From Burkholderiaceae bacterium (GTDB lineage: Bacteria > Pseudomonadota > Gammaproteobacteria > Burkholderiales > Burkholderiaceae_C), in NCBI GenBank assembly GCA_017992055.1, contig JAGOPK010000006.1, positions 45,249 through 109,248 of the forward strand: DNA of 64,000 nt, in the 5' to 3' direction. The notes under the pieces were generated by a model. That model did no database searches. It saw only the letters and a list, made by a program, of their open reading frames with translations, and had not been told where the DNA came from. Both the position numbers and the translations under genes were made by a program. The stretch's first letter is position 1; every line of letters starts with the position of its first letter. Shown here piece by piece: positions 51,395-61,082 of this stretch.

Positions 51395-52212
51395 TCAGGC
51401 GGTGACGGCGCGCCAGGCCATGTAGCCGGCCAGGCCGTACAGCAGCAGCGCAAACACCCGCTTCAGCTGGGCCACGTTCATCGCATGGGCGGTGCGCGCG
51501 CCCAGCGGTGCGGTCAGCACGCTGGCCGCGGCAATCACCGCCAGCGCCGGCAGCACCACATAGCCCAGGCTGCCAGGCATGGCCGGCGGCAGGCCCCAGC
51601 CGGCGATCACATAGCCGATGGTGTTGGCCAGCGCGATCGGAAAGCCCAGTGCCGCGCTGGTGGCCACGGCGTTGTGCATGGCCACATTGCACCAGGTCAT
51701 GAACGGCACCGAGACGAAGGCGCCGCCGGCGCCGACCAGGCCGGACAGGAAGCCGATGCCCGTGCCCACCGCCAGCGTGCCGCCCGGCCCCGGCATCTGC
51801 CGGCTGGGCTTGGGCTTCTTGTTGCGCAGCATCTGCGTGGCCGAGAAGCCGACGAAGGCGGCGAACACCAGGGCCAGCCAGGCACCCTTGAGCACCGCGA
51901 ACACGCCGGCGCCGGCCAGCAGGCCGCCGGCCACCAGGCCGGGCACGAAGCGCCGCACCAGTTCCCAGCGCACCGCGCCGCGCGCATGGTGGGCGCGCAC
52001 GCTGGAGATCGAGGTGAACAGGATCGTCGCCATCGACGTGGCGATGGCCATCTTCACGGCCATGCCCGGTTCCACGCCGCGGGCGCCGAAGATCATGGTC
52101 AGAAACGGCACCATCAGCATGCCGCCGCCGATGCCCAGCAGGCCGGCGAGAAAGCCGGTGATGCAGCCCAGCAGCAGCAGTTCGGCGACCAGGGTCGGAT
52201 CGAGCAAGGACA

Positions 52213-52213
<1 letters not shown>
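51395..52213 (-). CDS. Sulfite exporter TauE/SafE family permease
   Basis: 272 residues with about eight membrane segments and the two internally repeated TSUP motifs GFLAGLLGIGGGMLMVPFL and GFLSGLVGAGGAFVSVPFM. Members export or import sulfite, sulfoacetate or other small organic acids; the cargo is not evident. Its ATG overlaps the stop of the upstream EVE gene (ATGA-type junction), so the two are co-transcribed. A much longer upstream frame is a shadow of the EVE gene. Confidence 0.92.
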
Positions 52214-52683
<470 letters not shown>

Positions 52684-52715
52684 GTGCAGCAGGAAGCAGG
52701 GGGCGGGAAGAGGGT

Positions 52716-52892
52716 GTCCGCCGGGCCCCCGGGGGCCGTTATCCTGAACCCTTATGGTCAGATTCAGGTGGGCGAGGTCAGCAAGGCTTCGGGTTCATCT
52801 GACGCGAGACGATCGCACCAGCTTCGCAATTTCCAAGCCCTAGCTCAACGAGCATCGGTTCAGGGAATTGAACCCCCGGGGACACGACGGAC
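52716..52892 (-). ncRNA. ssrS: 6S RNA
   Basis: Read on the minus strand, the 177-base segment has the 6S RNA plan. Terminal ends pair (GTCCG with CGGAC, CCCCGGGGG with CCCCCGGGG), then TTCCCTGAACCGAT near the 5' side pairs with AAGGGTTCAGGATAACGG near the 3' side, matching the conserved E. coli elements CCCUGAGCCGAU and AAGGGUUCAAGGGUUACAG in kind, with an open central bubble. A TAGAAT about 12 bases before the 5' end is a plausible -10. The place just downstream of zapA is the classic ssrS locus. 6S RNA binds sigma-70 RNA polymerase in stationary phase. Ends are approximate. Confidence 0.83.
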
Positions 52893-52949
52893 GAGGCCAT
52901 TCTATGCCCGCCTCCGGCCCGTTTGGACAGGCCGCGGGCGTGAAGCCCC

Positions 52950-53288
52950 TCACAGCAGCAGGCCGTCTTCGCCCAGGGCCTGGTCGATGCGCTGGATCAG
53001 CGCGGCCAGGGCCGGCGACTCGGCATCGCTGGCCGAGGCCGCAGTGACCACGGGGGCCGCCGCGGCGGTGGCCGGTGCCGTGGCCTTGCCACGCTCGGCC
53101 TGCTGGTAGGCCAGGTTCAGCGCGGTGAGCACGGCGATGCGTTCGCGCGCCTTGACGCGGCCGGCATCGCGGATGGCGCTCATCTCGCGGTCGACGATGG
53201 CCACCGCCTCGCGCAGCAGGGTTTCGCCGTCGGGCGGGCAGGCCAGCATGTAGCTCTGGCCCAGGATCGTGGCTTCGATCTGCTTCAT
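52950..53288 (-). CDS. zapA: Cell division protein ZapA
   Basis: 112 residues: a small N-terminal domain (KQIEATILGQSYMLACP, LLREAVAIVDREM) and a C-terminal coiled coil, the standard ZapA layout. ZapA binds and bundles FtsZ at the division ring. An Ala/Thr/Pro-rich stretch (about 68-86) is a local feature. The start overlaps the preceding small gene by 4 bp, and 6S RNA follows as in other proteobacteria. Confidence 0.93.
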   Translation of the reverse strand: MKQIEATILGQSYMLACPPDGETLLREAVAIVDREMSAIRDAGRVKARERIAVLTALNLAYQQAERGKATAPATAAAAPVVTAASASDAESPALAALIQRIDQALGEDGLLL

Positions 53289-53542
53289 GCGGCGTCGTCG
53301 GCGGGGTTGGCCTGGTGCAGCAGGGCCGGGGCCACGCTGGGCGCGGTGACCGGCTCGGGCGGCAGGCGGTCGAGCAGGGCGTCGATGCGGGCGCGCGCCG
53401 CGGCCAGGCGCGAGCGCAGGCTGTCGCGCTCGCTGGCCAGGCCCTCGACCTGCTGCTGCAGCAGGGCATTGGTGCGCTTGAGTTCCTCATGGCGCAGCAC
53501 AAGGCGCTCGATGCGGTCGGCGAGATCGTCCAGGCGAGACAT
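53285..53542 (-). CDS. ZapB-like / TIGR02449 small coiled-coil protein
   Basis: 85 residues, mostly one coiled coil (about 3-58: LDDLADRIERLVLRHEELKR and following heptads), then a Pro/Ala tail. Its position immediately upstream of zapA, with a 4-bp overlap, is that of the TIGR02449 or ZapB-like protein paired with ZapA in many proteobacteria. The start ATG is at 53542. A role at the divisome is inferred from context. Confidence 0.83.
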   Translation of the reverse strand: MSRLDDLADRIERLVLRHEELKRTNALLQQQVEGLASERDSLRSRLAAARARIDALLDRLPPEPVTAPSVAPALLHQANPADDAA

Positions 53543-53617
53543 GGCCGGGATTGTAGGCGGGGCGGCCGCGGCCTCCGGTCGCGGGAAGGGCGCGCAACGG
53601 CTGTTAGCATGGCGGCC

Positions 53618-53858
53618 GTTGGTGCTCTGTGTCCATGCGCTCTGCATGGCCGAGTCAAACGGGAAGCAGGGAGGTCCGGACCCCACGGGACCCGACCCAA
53701 CCTGCGCTGCCCCCGCAACGGTAAGCGGACGGGGTGGACGGGACGATGCGTCGTCCCCACGCCCCCGCTCCTGTGATCTCGCCACTGGTGGCGCTTGCTC
53801 GCAAGCGCGCCGGGAAGGCCACAGGGGTTGTCTCCGCCAGCCCGGATACCGGCCAACG
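53618..53858 (+). promoter_or_regulatory. Cobalamin riboswitch
   Basis: An adenosylcobalamin aptamer on the plus strand. Conserved pieces occur in order: TTGGTGC at the 5' end (near 53619), the core CTGCCCCCGCAACGG (53708 on), GCCACTG (53781-53787), GGGAAGGC (53812 on) and the B12 box AGCCCGGATACCGG (53839 on). About 100 bp of expression platform precede btuB, containing a pairable GTGC...GCAC stem; no strong ribosome-binding site is seen. Binding of adenosylcobalamin should shut off btuB and the downstream cob/btu genes. Confidence 0.95.
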
Positions 53859-53957
53859 AGGTGGTGTGCCGTCCGTCGATGAATCGGCTGGTCGGCATGC
53901 CGTGAGGTGCGCGGCTGCGGGGAAGCGGCCTGCACGTGTATCCGTCGTTCCCTTCCG

Positions 53958-55868
53958 ATGTCCAACTCCCTCCTGGTTCCGGGCCGCTGCGCTCCGACCC
54001 CCTCCACCCCTGCGTCCCTGCGCCTGTCGTTGTCGTTGTCGCTGGTTGCCACGGCGACTGCAACGCTGGCCGCCGCCCTGCCGGCGGCCGCCCAGTCCAA
54101 CCCGCCCTCGGCCACGGCCGCGGCCACCGAAGCCGTGGTCATCACCGCCAACCGCCGGCCGCTGGCGGCCTCGCGGGTGCTGGCCGATGTCACGGTGCTC
54201 GAGCGCGAGGCCATCGAGCGCAGCGGCGCCACCTGCGCCGCCGATGTGCTGAGGTTCCTGCCCGGCATCGAGCTGGGCCGCTCTGGCGGCCCTGGCGGCA
54301 CGACCAGCCTGTTCCTGCGCGGCGCCGAGGGTCGCCACACCGCGGTCTACATCGACGGCCTGCGCGTCGATTCGCAGTCCACCGGCGGCGCCGCCTGGGA
54401 GATGATCCCGATCGACCAGATCGAGCGCATCGAGGTGCTGCGTGGCCCGGCTGCGGCGATCTACGGCTCGGATGCAGTGGCTGGCGTGATCCAGCTGTTC
54501 ACGCGGCGTGGCAAGGGGGCGTTGCAGGCCTATGCGACCCTGAATGCGGCCTCCCACGACACCGTCTACGGCAGCGCGGCGCTCAGCGGGGCCAGCGGCA
54601 TGCTCGACTACTCGCTGTCGGCCGCGCAGGGCCGCAGCGAGGGCTTCAACGCCCGCACCACGGCCACGGCCAATCCCGACCGCGATGGCTGGCGGCGCAG
54701 CGGCATGGAGGGCTCGCTCGGCCTGACGCTGCTGCCGGGGCAGCGCCTGCAGGCCAATCTGCGGGCCTCCAACCTGCGCGCGCAGTACGACGGCAGCCGC
54801 ACCACCGACGACGTCTCGCGCCACACCCTGCGCACCGCGGCCCTGAAGTGGGAAGCCGCCTGGAGTGCCGACGCCGAGACGCGTGCGCAGATCGGCCAGT
54901 CCGAGGCCAACTACGAAACCCAGCCGTCCTACTACCGCACCGAGACCACGCTGCGCGACATCGTGCTGCAACACGACCAGCGCTTCGGCGACCACCAGTG
55001 GGGCCTGATCCTGGAGCGCCGCGAGGACAAGCTGGTGAACCCGGCCACCGCCTTTGCCGCCACGCTGCGCGGCGAGCGCCACCAGGATGCGCTGGCCGTG
55101 TCCTGGCGCCTGGACGCGGGCGCGCTGTCCTGGCAGGCCAATCTGCGCCACGACCGCGACAGCGAATTTGGTGGCCAGACCACCGGCGGACTGGCCGCGG
55201 GCTGGCGCTTTGCGCCGGGCTGGCGCGCCACCGCGGCGGCGGCCACCTCGTTCCGTGCTCCCACGCTGTACCAGCGCTTCAGCGAATACGGCGTCGGCAC
55301 GCTGCGGCCCGAGTCCGGCCGCAATGTCGAGCTGGGCCTGCGCTGGGCCGAGGCCGGGCGCGAGTTCACGGCCACCGCCTTCCGCAACCAGGTGCGTGAC
55401 CTGATCAACTTCGGCGATCCCGGCCCCTGCGCCTCCAGCTTCGGCTGCTATGCCAACGTCGGCCGCGTGCGCTACGAAGGCCTGTCGCTGGCCGGCCGGC
55501 TGCCGCTGGGCCCGCTGGCGCTGCGGGCCTCGCTGGACTGGCAGGACCCGCGCAACCTCGACGCCGACCGCCGCCTGGCGCGCCGCGCCCGCGTGCACGG
55601 CACGGCCGGCGCCGACTGGGCCTGGGCCGGCTGGCAGTTCGGCGCCGAGTGGCTGGCCAGCGGCAACCGCCTGGACCTGAACAGCAGCACCTCGGCGCTG
55701 AACGGCGGCTACGGCCTGCTGAACCTGCGTGCCGAGCGTGAGCTGGGCGCCGGCCTGACGCTGGATGCACGCATCGACAACGTGGCCGACAAGGCCTACG
55801 AGACCGCGCGCACCTATGCCACCGGCGGTCGCAGCCTGATGCTGGGCCTGCGCTGGGCGCTGCGCTGA
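53958..55868 (+). CDS. btuB: TonB-dependent vitamin B12 receptor BtuB
   Basis: 636 residues: signal peptide (ending LPAAAQS), a TonB box (EAVVITA) just after, plug domain with VLRFLPGIELGRSGG and IERIEVLRGPAAAIYGSDAVAGVIQ (partly quoted), and a beta-barrel ending in a terminal aromatic/Arg strand (LMLGLRWALR). Outer-membrane uptake of cobalamins, using TonB energy. The riboswitch directly upstream supports BtuB over a siderophore receptor. Only 16 bp separate it from the cobyrinate diamide synthase gene. Start ATG 53958 has no good Shine-Dalgarno. Confidence 0.93.
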   Translation: MSNSLLVPGRCAPTPSTPASLRLSLSLSLVATATATLAAALPAAAQSNPPSATAAATEAVVITANRRPLAASRVLADVTVLEREAIERSGATCAADVLRFLPGIELGRSGGPGGTTSLFLRGAEGRHTAVYIDGLRVDSQSTGGAAWEMIPIDQIERIEVLRGPAAAIYGSDAVAGVIQLFTRRGKGALQAYATLNAASHDTVYGSAALSGASGMLDYSLSAAQGRSEGFNARTTATANPDRDGWRRSGMEGSLGLTLLPGQRLQANLRASNLRAQYDGSRTTDDVSRHTLRTAALKWEAAWSADAETRAQIGQSEANYETQPSYYRTETTLRDIVLQHDQRFGDHQWGLILERREDKLVNPATAFAATLRGERHQDALAVSWRLDAGALSWQANLRHDRDSEFGGQTTGGLAAGWRFAPGWRATAAAATSFRAPTLYQRFSEYGVGTLRPESGRNVELGLRWAEAGREFTATAFRNQVRDLINFGDPGPCASSFGCYANVGRVRYEGLSLAGRLPLGPLALRASLDWQDPRNLDADRRLARRARVHGTAGADWAWAGWQFGAEWLASGNRLDLNSSTSALNGGYGLLNLRAERELGAGLTLDARIDNVADKAYETARTYATGGRSLMLGLRWALR

Positions 55869-55884
55869 GCGGACGGGGCGGGTG

Positions 55885-57234
55885 ATGGCAAGCGCCCACC
55901 GCTGCGCCGCGCTGTTGGTGGCCGCGCCGGCCTCGGGCCAGGGCAAGACCACCGTGGCCAGCGCGCTGGCGCGCCTGCATGCGCGCGCCGGCGCGCGGGT
56001 GCGGGCCTTCAAGTGCGGGCCCGACTTCCTCGACCCGCAGTGGCTGGCCCTGGCCAGCGGCGCGCCGGTGGATTCGCTGGACCTGTGGATCAACGGCCAG
56101 GACGACTGCGCCCAACGCCTGTGCGACGCGGCCAGCCAGGCCGATCTGCTGGTGGTCGAGGGCGTGATGGGCTTGTACGACGGCCAGCCCAGCGCCGCCG
56201 ACCTGGCCCAGCGCTTTGGCCTGCCGGTGCTGGCGGTGGTCGATGCCTCGGCCATGGCCGGCACCTTCGGCGCGCTGGCCCACGGCCTGGCCGACTACCG
56301 GCCGGGCCTGCCCTGGCTGGGCGTGCTGGCCAACCGCGTGGCCGGCGAGCGCCATGCGCAGATGTTGCAGGACGGCCTGCGCCGCCCGCAGGACTGGTGC
56401 GGGGCCTTGCCGCGCGATGCCGGCTTCAGCCTGCCCGAGCGCCACCTGGGCCTGCAGCAGGCCGGCGAGCTGGACGATGGCCTGGCGCGCCTGGATGCCG
56501 CGGCCGATGCGCTGGCCGCCACGCCGCTGGGGCGGCGCGCGCTGGGCGAGCTGCCGGCCTGGCGGCTGCCCGAGGGCCTGGCGCCTTCGCCGGCCGAAGG
56601 CCCGAGGCCGCCGCTGCCGCGCCTGCTGGCGGGGCGGCGCATCGCCATCGCCCGCGACGCGGCCTTCGCCTTTCTCTACCCGGCCAACCTGGCCCTGCTG
56701 CAGGCGCTGGGCGCCGAGCTGAACTTCTTCTCGCCGCTGGCCGGCGAGGCCTTGCCGCCTTGCGATGCGCTGTGGCTGCCCGGCGGCTATCCCGAGCTGC
56801 ATGCGGCCCGGCTGGCGCAGCACGGCGGCCTGCGCCAGCAGCTGCGGGCCCATGCGGCCGCCGGCCGGCCGCTGTGGGCCGAATGCGGCGGCCTGATGGC
56901 CCTGGCTGAGACCCTGGTGGATCTGGACGGCCAGGCCCACCGTCTGTGGGGCCTGCTGCCCGGCACCACGGTGAGCATGGGCCAGCGCCTGGCGGCGCTG
57001 GGGCCGCAGGCCTTGACGCTGGGCGGGCACACGCTGCGTGGCCACACCTTCCACCATTCACGCTGCGACAGCGGCCTGGTGCCGCATGCTCACTGCGAGG
57101 CGCAGCGCGGCGGCGTGCGTGGCCCTGGCGAGGCGCTGTATGTGCAGGGTCCGGTGCGGGCCAGTTATTTCCACGCCTGGTTCCCGTCCAGCCCGGTGCT
57201 GACGGCGCGCCTGTTTTCGCCGGAGCCGCTGTGA
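55885..57234 (+). CDS. cobB: Cobyrinate a,c-diamide synthase (CobB/CbiA)
   Basis: 449 residues: an N-terminal ATP-binding domain with P-loop VAAPASGQGKTTV (around 13-25) and FKCGPDFLDPQ, and a C-terminal class-I glutamine amidotransferase domain with nucleophile Cys in WAECGGLMAL and LPGGYPELHA. It amidates the a and c carboxylates of the corrin ring with glutamine and ATP. A GTG three bases earlier is an alternative start. The stop overlaps cobU by one base. The aerobic and anaerobic routes use near-identical enzymes, so CobB or CbiA fits equally. Confidence 0.92.
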   Translation: MASAHRCAALLVAAPASGQGKTTVASALARLHARAGARVRAFKCGPDFLDPQWLALASGAPVDSLDLWINGQDDCAQRLCDAASQADLLVVEGVMGLYDGQPSAADLAQRFGLPVLAVVDASAMAGTFGALAHGLADYRPGLPWLGVLANRVAGERHAQMLQDGLRRPQDWCGALPRDAGFSLPERHLGLQQAGELDDGLARLDAAADALAATPLGRRALGELPAWRLPEGLAPSPAEGPRPPLPRLLAGRRIAIARDAAFAFLYPANLALLQALGAELNFFSPLAGEALPPCDALWLPGGYPELHAARLAQHGGLRQQLRAHAAAGRPLWAECGGLMALAETLVDLDGQAHRLWGLLPGTTVSMGQRLAALGPQALTLGGHTLRGHTFHHSRCDSGLVPHAHCEAQRGGVRGPGEALYVQGPVRASYFHAWFPSSPVLTARLFSPEPL

Positions 57235-57821
57235 TGACGCCGCTGCACACCCTGGTGCTGGGCGGCCAGAAGAGCGGCAAGTCCCGCCATGCCGAGCAGT
57301 GCGCGGCCGACTGGCTGCGCGCGGCGCCGGGCCACCGCGCGCTGCTGCTGGCCACGGCCGAGGCCGGTGATGCCGAGATGGCCGCGCGCATCGCCCGCCA
57401 CCAGGTCGACCGCGCGGCGCGGGTGCCGGGCCTGGCCACGCTGGATGTGCCGCAGCAGCATGGCGGCGACCTGGCCCGGGCGATCCGCCTGCACAGTGCG
57501 CCGTCGCAGCTGCTGGTGGTGGACTGCCTGACACTGTGGCTGACCCAGCTGCTGATGCCGCTGCAGGGCCCGGCGCCCGACGATGGGCTGCTGCAGCCGC
57601 GCCTGGATGGCCTGCTGCAGGCGCTGGAGGCCGCGCCCGGACCGGTGCTGTGGGTGTCCAACGAGATCGGCCTGGGCATCAGCCCGCTGGGCCGCGAAGT
57701 GCGGCGCTTCGTCGATGTGCTGGGCGGCCTGCACCAGCGGCTGGCGGCGCGTTGCCAGCGGGTGCAGCTGCTGGTGGCCGGCTGCGTGCTGGATGTCAAA
57801 CACGAGGGGAGGGCGGCATGA
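57234..57821 (+). CDS. cobU: Adenosylcobinamide kinase / guanylyltransferase CobU
   Basis: 195 residues with Walker A LVLGGQKSGKSRHAE, a guanylyl-accepting His region (IARHQVDRA) and LLVVDCLTLWL plus WVSNEIGLGISP, all typical of CobU/CobP. It phosphorylates adenosylcobinamide and transfers GMP to it before nucleotide-loop attachment. Its ATG overlaps the cobB stop; its own stop overlaps btuF by 4 bp. The next enzyme, CobS, is not in the window. Confidence 0.93.
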   Translation: MTPLHTLVLGGQKSGKSRHAEQCAADWLRAAPGHRALLLATAEAGDAEMAARIARHQVDRAARVPGLATLDVPQQHGGDLARAIRLHSAPSQLLVVDCLTLWLTQLLMPLQGPAPDDGLLQPRLDGLLQALEAAPGPVLWVSNEIGLGISPLGREVRRFVDVLGGLHQRLAARCQRVQLLVAGCVLDVKHEGRAA

Positions 57822-58717
57822 AGTGCATCGCCAACCGGCTGCTGCGCGGCCTGGCCGTGCTGTTGGCCGGCGGGTTCTTGGCACTGGCCCAGGCCCAGCC
57901 GCTGCAGCTGAAGGACGACCGCGGCGCCGAGCTGCGCCTGGCCGGTCCGCCGCAGCGCATCATCAGCCTGCTGCCCTCGCTGACCGAGACCGTCTGCGCG
58001 CTCGGCGCCTGCGCGCGCCTGGTCGGCGTCGACCGCTGGAGCAACTGGCCGGCCGAGGTCAAGCAGCTGCCGCGCCTGGGCGGGCTGGAGGATGCGCTGC
58101 TCGAACCCATCACCCGGCTCAAGCCCGATCTGGTGCTGGCCTCGACCTCGGCGCGTGCGCTGGACCGGCTGGAGGCGCTGGGCGTGCCGGTGCTGCGGCT
58201 GAAGTCCGAAAGCCACGACGACGTGCGCCGCACGCTGGAGCTGCTGGCGCGTGTGCTGGGCCAGCCCGAGCGTGGCGCCCAGGTCTGGGCCACGATCCAG
58301 CGCGACCTGGATGCGGCCGCGACCCGCCTGCCGCCGGCCTGGCGTGGCCAGCGCGTGTATTTCGAGGTCGGCGGCGGACCCTATGCGGCCGGCACCCAGT
58401 CCTTCATCGGCCAGACGCTGACGCGCCTGGGCCTGAGCAACATCGTGCCGGCCAGCCTGGGGCCGTTTCCCAAGCTCAACCCGGAGTTCGTGCTGCGCGC
58501 CCAGCCCGACGTGATCATGGGCGTGGGCCGCGAAGCCCAGGGCATGGGCGGGCGCTCGGGCTGGTCGGCGCTGAGCGCGCTGCAGCACCGCCGCCAATGC
58601 GGCTTTGCCACCGAGGTCTACGAGATGATGATCCGGCCCGGCCCGCGCCTGGGCGAATCGGCGCTGCACCTGGTCGACTGCCTGCGCGGCCTGCCGCCGC
58701 CGGAGGCCAGGCGGTGA
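57818..58717 (+). CDS. btuF: Periplasmic cobalamin-binding protein BtuF
   Basis: 299 residues with a signal peptide (LAVLLAGGFLALAQAQ). Two-lobed class-III binding protein features: RIISLLPSLTETVCALGA, GLEDALLEPITRLKPDLVL and the downstream WSALSALQHRR. It carries corrinoid from BtuB to the BtuCD permease. Sits between cobU and btuC with 4-bp overlaps on both sides. Siderophore-binding relatives exist, but context decides for B12. Confidence 0.9.
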   Translation: MKCIANRLLRGLAVLLAGGFLALAQAQPLQLKDDRGAELRLAGPPQRIISLLPSLTETVCALGACARLVGVDRWSNWPAEVKQLPRLGGLEDALLEPITRLKPDLVLASTSARALDRLEALGVPVLRLKSESHDDVRRTLELLARVLGQPERGAQVWATIQRDLDAAATRLPPAWRGQRVYFEVGGGPYAAGTQSFIGQTLTRLGLSNIVPASLGPFPKLNPEFVLRAQPDVIMGVGREAQGMGGRSGWSALSALQHRRQCGFATEVYEMMIRPGPRLGESALHLVDCLRGLPPPEARR

Positions 58718-59718
58718 GGCGTCGCCGGCTGGCGCTGGCCCTGCTGGCCTTGGGCCTGCTGGGCCTGCTCGGTGGCCTGGTCACCGGCAGCGACGGCTTT
58801 GCGCCGCTGGCCACCTGGGCCGAGGCCCAGGGCGATCAGGCCGGCCTGATCCTGGGCCAGCTGCGTGCGCCGCGCACGCTGGGCGCGATGCTGGTCGGCG
58901 CCTTGCTGGGCCTGGGCGGTGCGCTGGCCCAGGGCCTGTTCCGCAATCCGCTGGCCGATCCCTATCTGCTGGGCAGCGCGGCCGGCGCCGGCCTGGCGGT
59001 GGTGCTGGTGCTGGCCGGGGCTTCGCTGGGCGGCGTGGCGCTGAGCCTGGCCGCGGCGCAATGGCTGGAGCGGGTGGGCCTGGTGCTGGCGGCCTTTGTC
59101 GGCGCGCTGGGCGGCGTGCTGCTGACGCTGAGCCTGGCCCGCGGCGCCGCGCAGACCCTGCGCCTGCTGCTGGCCGGCGTGGTGGTGGCGGTGCTGCTGG
59201 GCGCGGTGTCGGACCTGGTGACCGTGGTCTCGCCCGATGCGCTGCGTGGCAAGCAGGCCTTCATGCTGGGCAGCACCAGCTTTCTGGACTGGTCCTCGCT
59301 GGCGCTGATGGCCGCCGGCCTGGCCCTGCTGCTGTGGCTGGCGCTGCGCCATGCACGGGCGCTGGATGCGCTGACCCTGGGCGAAGACGCCGCCGCCAGC
59401 CTGGGCCTGGACCTGGGCCGCGTGCGCCTGCTGCTGGTGGCCCTGCTGGCCGCGGCCACCGCGCTGGCGGTGTCCCAGGCCGGGCTGGTGGCCTTTGTCG
59501 GCCTGGTGGCGCCGCACCTGGTGCGCCGCCATGCGCCCGGCGCCCATGCCTGGCTGCTGGCGGCCAGCGCCGGCATGGGCGCGGTGCTGCTGGTGCTGGC
59601 CGATGTGCTGTCGCGCGCCTTGGTGGCGCCGCAGGAGCTGCCGGTGGGCGTGGTCACGGCGGTGCTGGGCGGCACCTACCTGTTCGTGCTGCTGCGGCGG
59701 CAGGGGGTGGGTTCATGA
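58714..59718 (+). CDS. btuC: Cobalamin ABC transporter permease BtuC
   Basis: 334 residues of the FecCD-type permease family with about ten membrane segments. Signatures: LRAPRTLGAMLVGALLGLGG, GLFRNPLADPYLLGSAAGAGL (partly quoted), VAFVGLVAPHLVRR and ELPVGVVTAVLGGTYLFVLL. Start is a GTG at 58714 overlapping the btuF stop (GTGA), keeping the coupling. The stop overlaps btuD. Confidence 0.93.
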   Translation: MRRRRLALALLALGLLGLLGGLVTGSDGFAPLATWAEAQGDQAGLILGQLRAPRTLGAMLVGALLGLGGALAQGLFRNPLADPYLLGSAAGAGLAVVLVLAGASLGGVALSLAAAQWLERVGLVLAAFVGALGGVLLTLSLARGAAQTLRLLLAGVVVAVLLGAVSDLVTVVSPDALRGKQAFMLGSTSFLDWSSLALMAAGLALLLWLALRHARALDALTLGEDAAASLGLDLGRVRLLLVALLAAATALAVSQAGLVAFVGLVAPHLVRRHAPGAHAWLLAASAGMGAVLLVLADVLSRALVAPQELPVGVVTAVLGGTYLFVLLRRQGVGS

Positions 59719-60494
59719 GTGCCGGCGTGGATCTGCGTGCCGAAGCCGTGCAGGTGGCACTCGGCGGCCGGCCGGTGCTGCACGATCTGACGCTGGCCCT
59801 GCGTCCCGGCTGGACCGCCATCGTCGGCCCCAACGGCGCGGGCAAGAGCACGCTGCTGCGCACGCTGGCCGGGCTGCAGCCGGTCGAGTCGGGCCAGGTC
59901 TGGCTGGATGGCCGGCCCATCCAGCAGTGGCGGCCGGCCCAGCGCGCGCCGCGCCTGGCCTGGCTGGCCCAGCAGGGCCAGGTCAGCGGCGACCTGACGG
60001 TGGGCGAGACCGTGGCCCTGGGCCGCATCGCCCACCTGGGCCTGCTGGGCTCGCCCGGGCCGGACGATGCCGCGGCCGTGGCCCAGGCCATGGCGCTGAC
60101 CGAATGCACGGCCTGGGCCGGCCGCCGGCTGCAGGCCCTGTCGGGCGGCGAGCGCCAGCGGGTGCTGCTGGCGCGTGCCCTGGCCACCGGCGCGCCGCTG
60201 CTGCTGCTGGACGAGCCCACCACGCACCTGGATGCGCCGCACCAGGTGGCGCTGGCACGGCTGTTCCGCCGCCTGGCGGCGACGCAGACCGTGGTCAGCG
60301 TGCTGCACGACCTGCCGATCGCCGTGCATGCCGACCGTCTGCTGCTGCTGCGCGAGGGCCGGCTGGTCGCCGACGGCGACCCGCGCGAGCCGGCGCTGCA
60401 GCAGGCCCTGGCCGCGCTGTTCGACGGCGCGGTGCGGCTGTCGCCCGGCGGCGCCGCGGGTGCCGCGCCGCAGGTCAGCCTGGCCCTGGATTGA
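59715..60494 (+). CDS. btuD: Cobalamin ABC transporter ATPase BtuD
   Basis: 259 residues: Walker A GPNGAGKST, signature LSGGERQR, Walker B LLLLDEPTTHLD and the switch His in VVSVLHDL. It pairs with BtuC to power corrinoid import across the inner membrane. The start overlaps btuC by 4 bp, completing a receptor-permease-ATPase set within one transcript. Eighteen bases later cobO starts. Confidence 0.92.
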   Translation: MSAGVDLRAEAVQVALGGRPVLHDLTLALRPGWTAIVGPNGAGKSTLLRTLAGLQPVESGQVWLDGRPIQQWRPAQRAPRLAWLAQQGQVSGDLTVGETVALGRIAHLGLLGSPGPDDAAAVAQAMALTECTAWAGRRLQALSGGERQRVLLARALATGAPLLLLDEPTTHLDAPHQVALARLFRRLAATQTVVSVLHDLPIAVHADRLLLLREGRLVADGDPREPALQQALAALFDGAVRLSPGGAAGAAPQVSLALD

Positions 60495-60512
60495 CGTTTT
60501 CTGGAGATTGAG

Positions 60513-61082
60513 ATGGACATCGTCGCCCCGCCCACCGCACCACAAAGCCCCAAGGCCCAGGGCGAGCGCCGCGGCCTGGTGCTGGTGCACACCGGCAACG
60601 GCAAGGGCAAGAGCACGGCGGCCTTCGGCCTGGCGCTGCGCGCCCACGGCCGCGGCAAGGCGGTGAAGATCTACCAGTTCATGAAGGTGCCCAGCGCGCG
60701 CTTCGGCGAGCACCGCATGTTCGAGCAGCTGGGCGTGCCCATCGAAGGCCTGGGCGACGGCTTCAGCTGGAAGAGCCGCGATCTGGAGCACAGCGCCCAG
60801 CTGGCCCGCGATGGCTGGGCGCGGGCCGAGGCGACCATCCGCGCCGGCGAGCATTTCCTGGTCGTGCTCGACGAGGTCATGTACCCGCTGCGTTATGGCT
60901 GGCTGCCGCTGGAGCCGGTGCTGGCCTGCCTGCGCGAGCGTCCGCCCCATGTGCATGTGGTGCTGACCGGCCGCAATGCGCCCGAGGAGCTGGTCGCGCT
61001 GGCCGATACCGTCACCGAGATGGCCCTGGTCAAGCACCACCACCAGGCCGGCGTGCCGGCGCAGCGGGGCATCGAGGATTGA
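60513..61082 (+). CDS. cobO: Corrinoid adenosyltransferase CobO/BtuR
   Basis: 189 residues of the CobA/CobO/BtuR family: [22 protein letters not shown] (P-loop GNGKGKST), [36 protein letters not shown] and [20 protein letters not shown] (partly quoted). It transfers the adenosyl group of ATP to the cobalt. GGAG lies upstream of ATG 60513. The stop overlaps the TTG start of cbiB. Confidence 0.94.
   Translation: MDIVAPPTAPQSPKAQGERRGLVLVHTGNGKGKSTAAFGLALRAHGRGKAVKIYQFMKVPSARFGEHRMFEQLGVPIEGLGDGFSWKSRDLEHSAQLARDGWARAEATIRAGEHFLVVLDEVMYPLRYGWLPLEPVLACLRERPPHVHVVLTGRNAPEELVALADTVTEMALVKHHHQAGVPAQRGIED

Noticed and set aside
52860-52880. GGTTCAATTCC-like T-arm of a tRNA or tmRNA on the minus strand
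   Set aside because: No acceptor, D-arm or anticodon arm fits around it. The segment pairs as part of the 6S RNA stem.
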